From positions 1-64,000 of the forward strand of contig CAYVJG010000004.1 in assembly GCA_964451785.1 (NCBI GenBank): a stretch of 64,000 bases of DNA, in the 5' to 3' direction. The stretch is from JAJYSO01 sp964451785 (GTDB lineage: Bacteria > Bacteroidota > Bacteroidia > Flavobacteriales > Flavobacteriaceae). How positions within the stretch are numbered: the stretch's first letter is position 1; every line of letters starts with the position of its first letter. Below the pieces are notes generated by a model. That model saw only the letters and a list, made by a program, of their open reading frames with translations, made no database searches and was not told where the DNA came from. Made by a program: the position numbers and the translations under genes. Below, piece after piece: positions 23,587 through 32,137 of this stretch.

Positions 23587-25398
23587 ATGAAAAAGACAAT
23601 GCTATTACTCGGCGTATTGCTCATCAATTTTTCTTTTACACAAGCGCAAGACACTCCTTATTTGACAAAAGAAATGGGAACTTACACCTCTTTTAAAGTT
23701 TGTGGAATAGATACTTTAAATCATCTTTATTTAGCTAAAACTCTTTCAGAGGATCAAGCTGCAAATCTCACATTATCTACCACTGCTGTACAAACCACTT
23801 ATGGTGGTGGCGAATCAGATACCTATATAGAAAAATGCACAGAGGATGGAGAAGTTTTGTGGAATACGTTGTTGGGAGGTGAAGGCGAAGAGAGTTTAAT
23901 GGATATTGAAATCATAGGAGACTTTATTTATATATTAGGGATGACGAGTAGTCAGACAGGGATTTCAACTACAGGTAGCTACCAAGACACTTTATTGGAG
24001 AACTCTAGTATGAATATGCCGTTAATAAATTATTTTATAATGAAAATAAATCAAACTACAGGAGCAAAGTTGTGGGGTACTTATTTTAGAAGCACTTCAA
24101 GTGATGCTTTGGAGTTTATACATGATATGGCAGTAAGTCAAGATGGAGATGTCTATATTGTTGGGGAGACAGAGAGTTCAGAGAATATAGCTACAGAAGG
24201 CGCTTTTGATACAGTACTAGGAGAATCGTGGAATAAGGCATTTTTAATTAAGTTTGATGAGCAGGGAAATCGAGAGTGGGGAACTTATTACGGCACAGGT
24301 CTTCTCACAAAGACAGCAATAGGTAATGTAAAGATTAATCAAGAAGGAGATGTTGTGGTTTCAGGAAGATATTTGGGGTCAACACCTCCTGAAGACTATT
24401 TTGTTTCTTCAGGGGTGTATAATGACAATCAAAATATGACACTAGATGTTTTTTTAGCTAAGTTTTCTCCTGCGGGAGAAAGAGAATGGGGGTTGATGTT
24501 TGGAGGGGAGCAAGGCGAAGGAACTGGTGCATTAGCCATTGATAGCAGTGATAATATATTGCTTTTAGGAAGCACACAAAGTATGAGTGATGTTGCTTCA
24601 GAGGACGGGCATCAAAAGGTATTGGGTTCAAGTAATCCTTGGAATGATACTACAGATAATTTTTTAGCTAAATTTACAACTCATGGTCGTTTACTGTGGT
24701 CCACTTATTACGGCGGTCATCAAGATGAATATTTATATCGCGTGCCGGGTGAGGGTGAAGGTGATAATGCAGATGGAGCAACATTGTTAGCCTATCATAG
24801 GCAAGCCATAGCCTTAGATGAAGAAAATCAGATATACATAGTGTCGGCCACAAAAAGCATTAGTAATATAGCCACTTCCGGAGCTTTTCAAGATAGTATA
24901 AATGGTGGGTCAGATGCGTATATAGCTAAGTTTGACTCTAAAGGAGAGCGTTTGTGGGGCACTTATTTTGGCGGTAGTGACAAGGAGGATGTCCCTGAGA
25001 TTTATTATACACATGATCATGAATTCTTTTTAGTTGGCTATACAAAAAGTACTTCAAATATCACGAATGCCAATGCTTGGTGGGATGAAGACTTTGATGG
25101 AAGCGAAGAAGTATCAGCCTATATAGTCAAGTTCTCAGAAGATGTTTTAGCAACTCGGGCTTATCAAAAAGATGAGTTTAAGCTTTATCCTAATCCGACA
25201 AGTGGAATTTTTTCTGTTTTAGGAGAAGGTACGCAACAATTGAAGAAGATAGAGATTTACGATCTAAACGGACAATTGCTTAAGCGCATTAAACCTCAAG
25301 AGAATTCTAAAATCAAAGTGAACTTTCAGACGGGTTTGTATTTTGTGAAAATCTATACCGATAATGCCGTTCAAACACGAAAATTAATAGTGCACTAG
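23587..25398 (+). CDS. Secreted SBBP-repeat protein with T9SS sorting domain
   Basis: A 603-residue exported protein. It has a signal peptide (about 1-20, ending TQAQ) and a series of repeats of roughly 60-70 residues built around a W-G-T-Y-Y/F-G-G core, with D-x-A-Y-I-A/V-K-F strands (about residues 30-510), consistent with an SBBP-type beta-propeller. The C-terminal type IX secretion domain (about 530-603) starts FKLYPNPTSGIFSV and ends VRTRKL-like (VQTRKLIVH). It should pass the outer membrane through T9SS and be released or surface-bound. It probably shares the transcript of the frameshifted lipoprotein upstream. No enzymatic motif; adhesion or binding is plausible but not shown. Confidence 0.85.
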   Translation: MKKTMLLLGVLLINFSFTQAQDTPYLTKEMGTYTSFKVCGIDTLNHLYLAKTLSEDQAANLTLSTTAVQTTYGGGESDTYIEKCTEDGEVLWNTLLGGEGEESLMDIEIIGDFIYILGMTSSQTGISTTGSYQDTLLENSSMNMPLINYFIMKINQTTGAKLWGTYFRSTSSDALEFIHDMAVSQDGDVYIVGETESSENIATEGAFDTVLGESWNKAFLIKFDEQGNREWGTYYGTGLLTKTAIGNVKINQEGDVVVSGRYLGSTPPEDYFVSSGVYNDNQNMTLDVFLAKFSPAGEREWGLMFGGEQGEGTGALAIDSSDNILLLGSTQSMSDVASEDGHQKVLGSSNPWNDTTDNFLAKFTTHGRLLWSTYYGGHQDEYLYRVPGEGEGDNADGATLLAYHRQAIALDEENQIYIVSATKSISNIATSGAFQDSINGGSDAYIAKFDSKGERLWGTYFGGSDKEDVPEIYYTHDHEFFLVGYTKSTSNITNANAWWDEDFDGSEEVSAYIVKFSEDVLATRAYQKDEFKLYPNPTSGIFSVLGEGTQQLKKIEIYDLNGQLLKRIKPQENSKIKVNFQTGLYFVKIYTDNAVQTRKLIVH

Positions 25399-25417
25399 TT
25401 ACTAAATATCTAGAGTA

Positions 25418-25471
25418 TTTAAACCCCAAGGCCTGCTTGTTTGCTATACATGCTGGCCTTTTGGGTTTAAA
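25418..25471. terminator. Bidirectional hairpin between convergent genes
   Basis: A long imperfect stem (25418-25433 with 25455-25471) between the SBBP protein gene and the DUF808 gene. Confidence 0.6.
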
Positions 25472-25484
25472 GTCGATTATTCCT

Positions 25485-26357
25485 TTATTTTTTCTTCTTA
25501 ACCACTTTTATCACTATAGTAATAATAGGTAAAGCGATAAATCCGATGATTGTTCCGAAGAGAAATTCTTTAAGAATAGGGGTGAAGCCCGGTAAAATGT
25601 GATGAAAATAATCTATTTGATGTACAAAAATTCCTCCGGAGACTAGTAATAGAGCAATCGTACCGACAAAGGAAAAGAATTTAATGATGAGCGGTAAAGC
25701 TTTGACTAAACCTTTACCTAAAGCAAAAAGCGCTCCTTTGTTTTTAGAAAATGCAATGAGTTTATAGCCGGCATCGTCCATACGAACAATGAGGGCTACA
25801 AGACCGTAAACTCCCACCGTGGCTATAATTGCCACAATGGTAACGGTAATGACTTGAACCGTTAAGCTTTCGTGCAAAACACTGCTAAGTCCGATGATAA
25901 CGATTTCAATAGATAGGATAAAATCAGTGATAATAGCCGATTTTATTTTTGCTTTTTCGGCTTGTAAATCTACTTGAGGAGTAGCTTGTTCAGTGGGAGT
26001 ATCGCTGTGGTGTTTTTTAGAACGGTGAAAGAGAAATTCGTAAATTTTTTCAGCGCCTTCATAGGCTAAATAAATTCCCCCTAAAATAAGAATGTAGGTT
26101 ATAGCTGCCGGGAGAAATAGATTTAAAACAATGGCTATAGGAATAATGATAACTTTGTTGAGTAACGAGCCTTTAGTGATAGCCCAAAGCACAGGTAGTT
26201 CACGAGAGGGCGAATAGCCGGTTGCTTTTTCAGTATTTACAGCGAGATCATCGCCTAAAATACCGGCTGTTTTTTTAGTAGCTATTTTGCTAGCCACTGC
26301 TACATCGTCCATCAATGAAGCGATATCGTCTAAAACGGCAAAAATTCCTGAAGCCAT
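25485..26357 (-). CDS. DUF808 (YedI-like) inner-membrane protein
   Basis: A 290-residue membrane protein. The DUF808 N-terminus is clear: ASGIFAVLDDIASLMDDVA, then SKIATKKTAGILGDDLAVN, then SPSRELPVLWAITKGS. About six to seven hydrophobic segments follow, with a lysine-rich end. The family's function is unknown. It is monocistronic on the minus strand. Confidence 0.88.
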   Translation of the reverse strand: MASGIFAVLDDIASLMDDVAVASKIATKKTAGILGDDLAVNTEKATGYSPSRELPVLWAITKGSLLNKVIIIPIAIVLNLFLPAAITYILILGGIYLAYEGAEKIYEFLFHRSKKHHSDTPTEQATPQVDLQAEKAKIKSAIITDFILSIEIVIIGLSSVLHESLTVQVITVTIVAIIATVGVYGLVALIVRMDDAGYKLIAFSKNKGALFALGKGLVKALPLIIKFFSFVGTIALLLVSGGIFVHQIDYFHHILPGFTPILKEFLFGTIIGFIALPIITIVIKVVKKKK

Positions 26358-26457
26358 AGAGGGGTGTTTTAGTGAATGTAAGTTTTCTTAATCGGTGTAA
26401 AAAAACAATAATTTGTGCAAAGAAAACTTTAAAATACAATTTTTTTGAGCATAAAAA

Positions 26458-26492
26458 ATCCCTTTTATGCTACAAGATAGTATAAAAGGGAT
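26458..26492 (-). terminator. Hairpin terminator of clpP
   Basis: An 11-bp perfect stem (26458-26468 with 26482-26492) preceded by an A-run (U-tail on the minus strand), 29 bases past the clpP stop. Confidence 0.75.
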
Positions 26493-26520
26493 AGTGATAA
26501 AGAAGTATTTTTAAGGTGGA

Positions 26521-27072
26521 TTAGCCTTTATAAAGTCCGTCAACAATGCCGTAATCTATAGATTCTTGCGCATCCATCCAGTAATCGCGATTAAAATCTT
26601 TCATCACTTTATCGAAATCTTGACCGCAGTTTTCGGCTAAAATTTTAGCGCTGAGTTCTTTGGTTTTGATAATCTCTTGTGCTTGAATTTCGATATTTGA
26701 GGCTTGACCACGAGCGCCGCCACTAGGTTGGTGAATCATCACTTTGCCGTGATTCTGGATAAAACGTTTACCTTTAGTACCGCCTGATAAAAGGATAGAT
26801 CCCATTGAAGCAGAAAGGCCAGAACAGATGGTAGAAATATCACTTTTAAGATTTTTCATAGTGTCATAGATAGAAAATCCAGAGGTAACATAACCTCCCG
26901 GGCTATTGATAAAAAACTCAATATCTTCGTGACTTTCCATGTCTAAATACAATAATTGGCTGACAATTTCGCGCGCGCTATCATCGTCAACAGGTCCCCA
27001 GAGGAAAACTTTACGTTGCTCGAGGAATTTATTTTCAATCAGGTCTTTAATTTTTCCTGGCTTATGTTCCAT
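26521..27072 (-). CDS. clpP: ATP-dependent Clp protease proteolytic subunit
   Basis: A ClpP serine protease of about 183 residues that forms the tetradecameric chamber used with ClpX or ClpA. The triad is present: S89 (SASMGS), H114 (VMIHQP) and D163 (NRDYWMD). I start at the ATG at 27072; the longer frame begins with a TTG and adds nine residues. The N-terminus is shorter than that of most ClpPs and no clpX or tig gene is adjacent, which suggests this may be a second ClpP paralogue, as many Flavobacteriaceae carry. It diverges from fumC. Confidence 0.9.
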   Translation of the reverse strand: MEHKPGKIKDLIENKFLEQRKVFLWGPVDDDSAREIVSQLLYLDMESHEDIEFFINSPGGYVTSGFSIYDTMKNLKSDISTICSGLSASMGSILLSGGTKGKRFIQNHGKVMIHQPSGGARGQASNIEIQAQEIIKTKELSAKILAENCGQDFDKVMKDFNRDYWMDAQESIDYGIVDGLYKG

Positions 27073-27190
27073 AATAGTATGTTCTAAAAAGAAATTCAAG
27101 GGCTAAATTACAAAAAATCACCGGTAAAAAACGGGGAATAGAATCCTTTTTTTTGGAAGCCATCTCGCGCTTAAAATCGGCTAAATTCAT

Positions 27191-27198
27191 TAGCTTTG
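27191..27198 (+). promoter_or_regulatory. -7 promoter element (TAGCTTTG) of fumC
   Basis: A perfect TAnnTTTG 20 bases before the ATG at 27219. Its position inside the upstream extension of the reading frame argues for that ATG as the true start. Confidence 0.5.
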
Positions 27199-27218
27199 TG
27201 CAATCAAATTACACTATT

Positions 27219-28604
27219 ATGGATTTTCGTATAGAAAAAGATACAATTGGTGAGGTAAAAGTGCCTGCCGATAAACTTTGGGGCGCACAAACTGAACGCT
27301 CACGTAACAACTTTAAGATTGGTCCATCGGCTTCAATGCCTTTAGAGATTATTTATGGATTTGCTTATTTAAAAAAGGCTGCAGCTATCACTAATGCAGA
27401 GTTAGGCGTGTTAGCACAGGATAAAGCAGATTTGATTGCCACAGTATGTGACGAGATTTTAGAAGGAAAACACGACGATCAATTTCCATTGGTAATCTGG
27501 CAAACAGGTTCTGGCACGCAAAGTAATATGAATGTCAATGAAGTGGTGGCTCATCGCGCTCATCAATTGGCAGGGCATAATATAGGTGAAGGCGAAAAAA
27601 CCTTGTTGCCTAATGATGATGTTAATAAATCACAATCATCAAATGATACCTTCCCAACAGGAATGCACATTGCAGTGTATAAAAAGTTAGTTGAAGTAAC
27701 TATTCCTGGAGTGGAGGGACTTCAAAAAACATTAGCGCAAAAAGCAGAAGCCTTTAAAGATGTTGTTAAAACTGGTCGTACACACTTTATGGACGCGACA
27801 CCTTTAACTTTAGGACAAGAATTTAGCGGTTATGCTGCTCAATTGAAACACGGACTTAAAGCCTTAAAAAATACCTTGGCGCATTTAGCTGAATTAGCTC
27901 TAGGAGGTACAGCTGTAGGAACAGGATTGAATACGCCCGAAGGCTATTCAGAAAAAGTGGCAGCTAAAATTGCTGAATTAACAGGTTTACCTTTTGTGTC
28001 AGCCGAAAACAAATTTGAAGCTTTAGCCGCTCACGATGCCCTTGTTGAGGTGCACGGCGCTTTAAAACAATTGGCGGTGTCTTTAAATAAAATCGGTAAT
28101 GATGTACGTATGTTGTCATCAGGACCGCGTTGTGGAATTGGTGAAATCGTTATTCCGGTTAACGAACCTGGATCTTCAATCATGCCGGGTAAAGTTAACC
28201 CAACTCAAGCTGAAGCCTTGACTATGGTGGCTGCTCAAGTGATGGGGAACGATGTAGCTGTTAGTGTTGGTGGGGCACAAGGTCAATTTGAATTGAATGT
28301 GTTTAAACCCGTTATGGCGGCTAATGTGTTGTCAAGTGCTCAATTGATTGGTGACGCTTGTACTTCATTTGATGTGCACTGCGCCCAAGGCATTGAGCCA
28401 AATTACAAAACTATTGATGCTAACTTGCGCGGTAGCTTGATGTTGGTTACAGCCTTAAATACACATATCGGTTATTATAAAGCTGCTGAAATTGCCAATA
28501 CAGCACATGCTAATGGCACAACTTTAAAAGAAGAAGCTGTAAAATTAGGCTATACCACTCCTGAAGAATTTGACGAATGGGTAGACCCTAAAAAAATGAT
28601 TTAA
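27219..28604 (+). CDS. fumC: Fumarate hydratase, class II
   Basis: A protein of about 461 residues converting fumarate to malate in the citric acid cycle. The superfamily signature GSSIMPGKVNP is at about residues 317-327, and TGSGTQSNMNVNEV, SSNDTFPT and GRTHFMDATP are intact. The ATG at 27219 (MDFRIEKDTIG) gives the normal fumarase N-terminus; an in-frame TTG at 27153 would add 22 unlike residues across the promoter. It is iron-sulfur independent, so it should be oxygen stable. It is monocistronic with a terminator. Confidence 0.96.
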   Translation: MDFRIEKDTIGEVKVPADKLWGAQTERSRNNFKIGPSASMPLEIIYGFAYLKKAAAITNAELGVLAQDKADLIATVCDEILEGKHDDQFPLVIWQTGSGTQSNMNVNEVVAHRAHQLAGHNIGEGEKTLLPNDDVNKSQSSNDTFPTGMHIAVYKKLVEVTIPGVEGLQKTLAQKAEAFKDVVKTGRTHFMDATPLTLGQEFSGYAAQLKHGLKALKNTLAHLAELALGGTAVGTGLNTPEGYSEKVAAKIAELTGLPFVSAENKFEALAAHDALVEVHGALKQLAVSLNKIGNDVRMLSSGPRCGIGEIVIPVNEPGSSIMPGKVNPTQAEALTMVAAQVMGNDVAVSVGGAQGQFELNVFKPVMAANVLSSAQLIGDACTSFDVHCAQGIEPNYKTIDANLRGSLMLVTALNTHIGYYKAAEIANTAHANGTTLKEEAVKLGYTTPEEFDEWVDPKKMI

Positions 28605-28630
28605 TCGTTTTAAGCCTTATAAACTTAAAT

Positions 28631-28662
28631 AATCCTCTGATAATTTTATGTATTGGAGGATT
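28631..28662 (+). terminator. Hairpin terminator of fumC
   Basis: A 7-bp stem (28631-28637 with 28656-28662) followed by a run of T, 26 bases past the fumC stop. The rest of the 265-base gap to the aminotransferase shows no further structure, apart from a TATATTTG at 28724-28731 that may be a promoter element. Confidence 0.65.
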
Positions 28663-28869
28663 TTTTTGTGGGTAAAAGAATTGACTTTAGTTGAATAAAA
28701 ATAAAATATTCAGATGAATTAAATATATTTGTTCCGTATATCAACTGTTCGCTTTTGATATTGTGAGTCCTGAATAATTAAAAGCATAAAAAGACAATTG
28801 ATAGTAGAGAAAAGAAGAATAATTTACTAAATATTGAAGCGCCTTAACGGCAAGAAACCCCTCTAGATT

Positions 28870-30060
28870 ATGAGCAATAGCTTATCAGAACGTATTAACA
28901 AACTAAAACCATCAGCCACTTTAGCAATGGCTGCAAAAGCACGTGAACTTAAAGCTGCGGGAAAAGACATCGTAAGTTTGAGTTTAGGAGAACCTGATTT
29001 TACCGTGCCTGATTTTGTAAAACAAGCCGCTATTGATGCTATTAATGCTGACTATCACGCCTACACGCCAGTAGATGGTTATGCTGATTTAAAAGAAGCG
29101 ATTATCGGAAAATTTAAACGCGATAATAAGTTGACCTATTCTCCATCACAAATTGTGGTTTCTACCGGCGCTAAGCAATCTTTGTCTAATGTAGCTTGGG
29201 CGATGATTAATCCGGGTGATGAGGTGATTTTACCTTGTCCATATTGGGTAAGCTATAGCGATATTGTAAAATTAGCTGAAGGTGTACCTGTTGAGGTTAA
29301 AACAAGTATCGAAACTGGATTTAAGATGACGCCTGAACAATTGGAAGCTGCTATTACGCCTAAAACCAAAATGTTGTGGTACAGCTCGCCTTGTAATCCG
29401 AGTGGGGCAATTTATTCAGAAGAAGAATTGCGCGCCTTAGCCGATGTGCTTAAAAAATACCCTCAAATTATTGTGTTGAGTGATGAAATATATGAACACA
29501 TTAATTATACAGATAAACCACATGCTTCAATGGCACAATTTGAAGATATGTATGACCGCGTCATCACTGTAAACGGCGTGTCAAAAGCATTTGCCATGAC
29601 GGGCTGGCGCATCGGGTATATAGGTGCTCCTGAATTTATTGCACGTGCTTGTGTTAAAAATCAGGGTCAATCAACTAGTGGAGCCAACTGTATTGCACAA
29701 CGCGCTACGATTGCTGCTTTAGAAGCTCCTGTAAGCAAAATTCAATACATGGTTGATGAATTTGCTAAACGTCGCGAATTAATCATTGGACTCTTGACTG
29801 AAATCGAAGGTTTTGAATGTGCTCAACCTGACGGTGCTTTTTATGTGTTCCCTAATATTTCAGCCTTCTTTGGAAAAACCTTTAACGGAACTACAATTAA
29901 TAACGCTTCAGACTTCTCAATGTATTTGTTAAACCAAGCTAATGTAGCTACCGTGACAGGTGAAGCTTTTGGAAATCCAAATTGTATCCGCTTGTCATAT
30001 GCGGCTAGTGAAGCCGAAATTCGCGAAGCTGTTAAACGTATTCAAGAGGCATTGCGCTAA
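28870..30060 (+). CDS. Class I pyridoxal-phosphate aminotransferase (aspartate type)
   Basis: A 396-residue fold-type I aminotransferase. The PLP lysine is K239 in VSKAFAMTGWRIGY. SLGEPDFTVPDF (about 37-48), YSSPCNPSGA (about 176-185), LSDEIYEH and the substrate-carboxylate-binding RLSYA near the C-terminus are all present. This is the type-Ib aspartate aminotransferase pattern, interconverting aspartate and oxaloacetate with glutamate, though some members also use aromatic or prephenate substrates. It stands alone between fumC and a converging ion channel gene and ends in a strong terminator. Confidence 0.9.
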   Translation: MSNSLSERINKLKPSATLAMAAKARELKAAGKDIVSLSLGEPDFTVPDFVKQAAIDAINADYHAYTPVDGYADLKEAIIGKFKRDNKLTYSPSQIVVSTGAKQSLSNVAWAMINPGDEVILPCPYWVSYSDIVKLAEGVPVEVKTSIETGFKMTPEQLEAAITPKTKMLWYSSPCNPSGAIYSEEELRALADVLKKYPQIIVLSDEIYEHINYTDKPHASMAQFEDMYDRVITVNGVSKAFAMTGWRIGYIGAPEFIARACVKNQGQSTSGANCIAQRATIAALEAPVSKIQYMVDEFAKRRELIIGLLTEIEGFECAQPDGAFYVFPNISAFFGKTFNGTTINNASDFSMYLLNQANVATVTGEAFGNPNCIRLSYAASEAEIREAVKRIQEALR

Positions 30061-30074
30061 ATTGAGTATTTGCT

Positions 30075-30118
30075 AAAACTAATAAAGCCGAGCAGTTATG
30101 CTCGGCTTTATTAGTTTT
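30075..30118. terminator. Strong bidirectional terminator
   Basis: A 20-bp perfect stem (30075-30094 with 30099-30118), with A-rich and T-rich ends, between the convergent aminotransferase and channel genes. Confidence 0.9.
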
Positions 30119-30134
30119 AGAGGTTTTGAATAAC

Positions 30135-30905
30135 TTATTTCTCACTTTCATCTTTATAAGCGTCAATTTTGAGTTTTTCAGTGTCTGCTTGTGCGGCTTC
30201 TTCTTCCATTTGACGCGATTTAGTCAGTGCGCTGGCTACTAAACCAGCAGGAATAGTGACAATACCAACACCAATCATAAGTATGAAAAAAGTGAATATC
30301 TTCCCGCCAGTAGTAATTGGATAAACATCACCATAACCAACAGTGGTTAAGGTGACCACTGACCACCAAGCACTCGAAAAAATAGAAGAGAATTTTTCGG
30401 GTTGAACAGGATTCTCAAAATAGTAAATTCCTGCTGAAGCGAGGTATAAGAAAATCCCTGTGACAATTAAAAATAAAATAACTTCCTCCTTGATGAGTAT
30501 CCAAGCTTGAATAAATCGGTTAAGCGCTTTGTTGTAACGGATGAGTTTGAATGCTCTAAAGATTCGAAAAATCCTAAAGGCTCTGAGCGACATGAGTTCT
30601 GTTGATGATCCGATAAAGAAAGGGAGTATGGCTACTAAATCGATAATACCATAGAAGCTAAAAATATATTTAAACGGTTTATCTGTAACGTAAATCCGCA
30701 AGCAATACTCTATGGCAAAAATAATGACCGAAATGCTTTCAATGGTTGATAATATATTGCGTATTTGTGGAGATAAGTTTGGTAGTGTGCCTAAAGCATA
30801 GCCTAATAAAGATAAGAAAATAAGAATCTCAATAACACGGTCAAAAATGCGCCCTTTTCGAGAGCTATTATTATTTACAATGTTTTTTAAATCAGCTTTT
30901 GTCAT
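30135..30905 (-). CDS. Voltage-gated-type potassium channel
   Basis: A 256-residue six-transmembrane ion transport protein. Helices S1-S4 occupy about 22-125, with an arginine-patterned S4 (LRAFRIFRIFRAFKLIR, 108-124). The pore region has the potassium selectivity filter TTVGYGD (187-193), followed by S6 (about 200-225) and a short charged tail. This is the Kv/KvAP layout without a cytosolic regulatory domain. It would conduct K+ across the inner membrane. Monocistronic. Confidence 0.88.
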   Translation of the reverse strand: MTKADLKNIVNNNSSRKGRIFDRVIEILIFLSLLGYALGTLPNLSPQIRNILSTIESISVIIFAIEYCLRIYVTDKPFKYIFSFYGIIDLVAILPFFIGSSTELMSLRAFRIFRIFRAFKLIRYNKALNRFIQAWILIKEEVILFLIVTGIFLYLASAGIYYFENPVQPEKFSSIFSSAWWSVVTLTTVGYGDVYPITTGGKIFTFFILMIGVGIVTIPAGLVASALTKSRQMEEEAAQADTEKLKIDAYKDESEK

Positions 30906-30937
30906 GATGTAAATAGTGGTAAATAGAATTCTGGTTT

Positions 30938-30945
30938 CAAAAATA
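30938..30945 (-). promoter_or_regulatory. -7 promoter element (TATTTTTG) of the channel gene
   Basis: A perfect TAnnTTTG on the minus strand, 32 bases upstream of the ATG. No good TTG at the expected distance. Confidence 0.35.
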
Positions 30946-31198
30946 CTACAATTAAAGCAGAGTGAAAGTACAATTTATTACAGCTTAGGTTCTCTTGTTA
31001 ATCAAATCAATTTCTGTTGAAATGGAAAATCTTATGGTTCAATGATGGTAAAGCGAATAGAGATGGTTGTGAATTGACAACAGCGGTAATAAAAAAATAA
31101 AAGAATAACAAAGCCTTGATAAAATTTTGGTGGACAATTTGGGTATGTTGCCTTATATTTGGCAAATTCACACAAGAATTAAGTTACTAGCTAGCTTG
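30946..31198. other. Intergenic region without a recognised gene
   Basis: Most of the 328-base gap between the divergent channel and DedA genes. Apart from promoter candidates on both strands (including TATATTTG at 31154-31161), I see nothing in it. Confidence 0.5.
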
Positions 31199-31206
31199 TA
31201 ATTTTG
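31199..31206 (+). promoter_or_regulatory. -7 promoter element (TAATTTTG) of the DedA gene
   Basis: A perfect TAnnTTTG 27 bases before the chosen ATG at 31234. A second match (TATATTTG, 31154-31161) is an alternative. Confidence 0.4.
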
Positions 31207-31233
31207 GTTTGTCTATTAAGAAAAGCATTGAGT

Positions 31234-31881
31234 ATGGAAATTTTACAGACGTTAATTGATTTTGTTTTACATATTGATGATCACCTAACAGTGTTAGTAA
31301 GTACCTACGGGCTGTGGGTGTATGCTATTCTTTTTCTGATTGTCTTTGCCGAAACAGGCTTTGTGGTCACTCCTTTTTTGCCGGGAGACTCCTTATTATT
31401 TGCTGCAGGTGCTTTGGCGGCAACAGGCGCGATGAACTTTGCCTTGCTCATTTTGATACTATTTGTAGCAGCGGTATTGGGCGATACGGTCAATTATTCG
31501 TTGGGGAATTACTTTGGGATTAAGGTTTTTAAGGAAGACGCTAAGATTTTTAAGATGAAATACCTGCGAAAAACAGAAGATTTTTTCGAAAAATACGGGG
31601 GGAAAACTATCATTATAGCCCGATTTGTACCTATAGTGCGAACTTATGCCCCTTTTGTAGCCGGTGCTTCTAGTATGCATTACCGCAAATTCATTTTTTA
31701 CAACCTCTTTGGAGGAGCGGTTTGGGTGTTGCTTTTTGTTGGAGTAGGTTACTTGTTTGGTAACATTCCGGTGATAAAAAATAACTTTAGCTTGACGGTA
31801 TTGGCCATTATCGCCTTGTCTTTAGTGCCAATTTTAGTCGAATTGATAAAAGCCAAGCAGAATAAACGTGCCCGCAGCTAG
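31234..31881 (+). CDS. DedA/SNARE-associated family membrane protein
   Basis: An integral membrane protein of about 215 residues. Signature segments are FAETGFVVTPFLPGDSLLF (about 38-56), a central GKTIIIARFVPIVRTYAPFVAG and the amphipathic/TM end GGAVWVLLFVGVGYLFGN. DedA proteins are linked to proton-motive-force maintenance and, in recent work, to flipping of undecaprenyl phosphate or phospholipids. I chose the ATG at 31234; the TTG at 31204 would add ten residues and overlap the promoter. Confidence 0.88.
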   Translation: MEILQTLIDFVLHIDDHLTVLVSTYGLWVYAILFLIVFAETGFVVTPFLPGDSLLFAAGALAATGAMNFALLILILFVAAVLGDTVNYSLGNYFGIKVFKEDAKIFKMKYLRKTEDFFEKYGGKTIIIARFVPIVRTYAPFVAGASSMHYRKFIFYNLFGGAVWVLLFVGVGYLFGNIPVIKNNFSLTVLAIIALSLVPILVELIKAKQNKRARS

Positions 31882-32137
31882 GGAAATAGGCTGTAAAATA
31901 AAGCTTGTCTTTAGTAGCATTAAATTATTGTAATTTTTTGTTTTTAGATAAAACGCTGTGATAATAATGAAAAGAAGATTTTTTTTAGTTTATAATCCTA
32001 TTTAAAATCCAAATATTCTATCGCGTTAAAACTCGAATTTACTAAAAAAGGAAATATTTTTTTGATTTTTTTAGAGAAAAAGACTGTTTGTAACGAAAAC
32101 TTTTTTAAGTTAGTGCCCATTAATTTACAGATTTCTT

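Noticed and set aside
27153..27218. Upstream TTG-initiated extension of fumC
   Set aside because: The 22 extra residues do not resemble fumarase and a -7 promoter element lies inside them.
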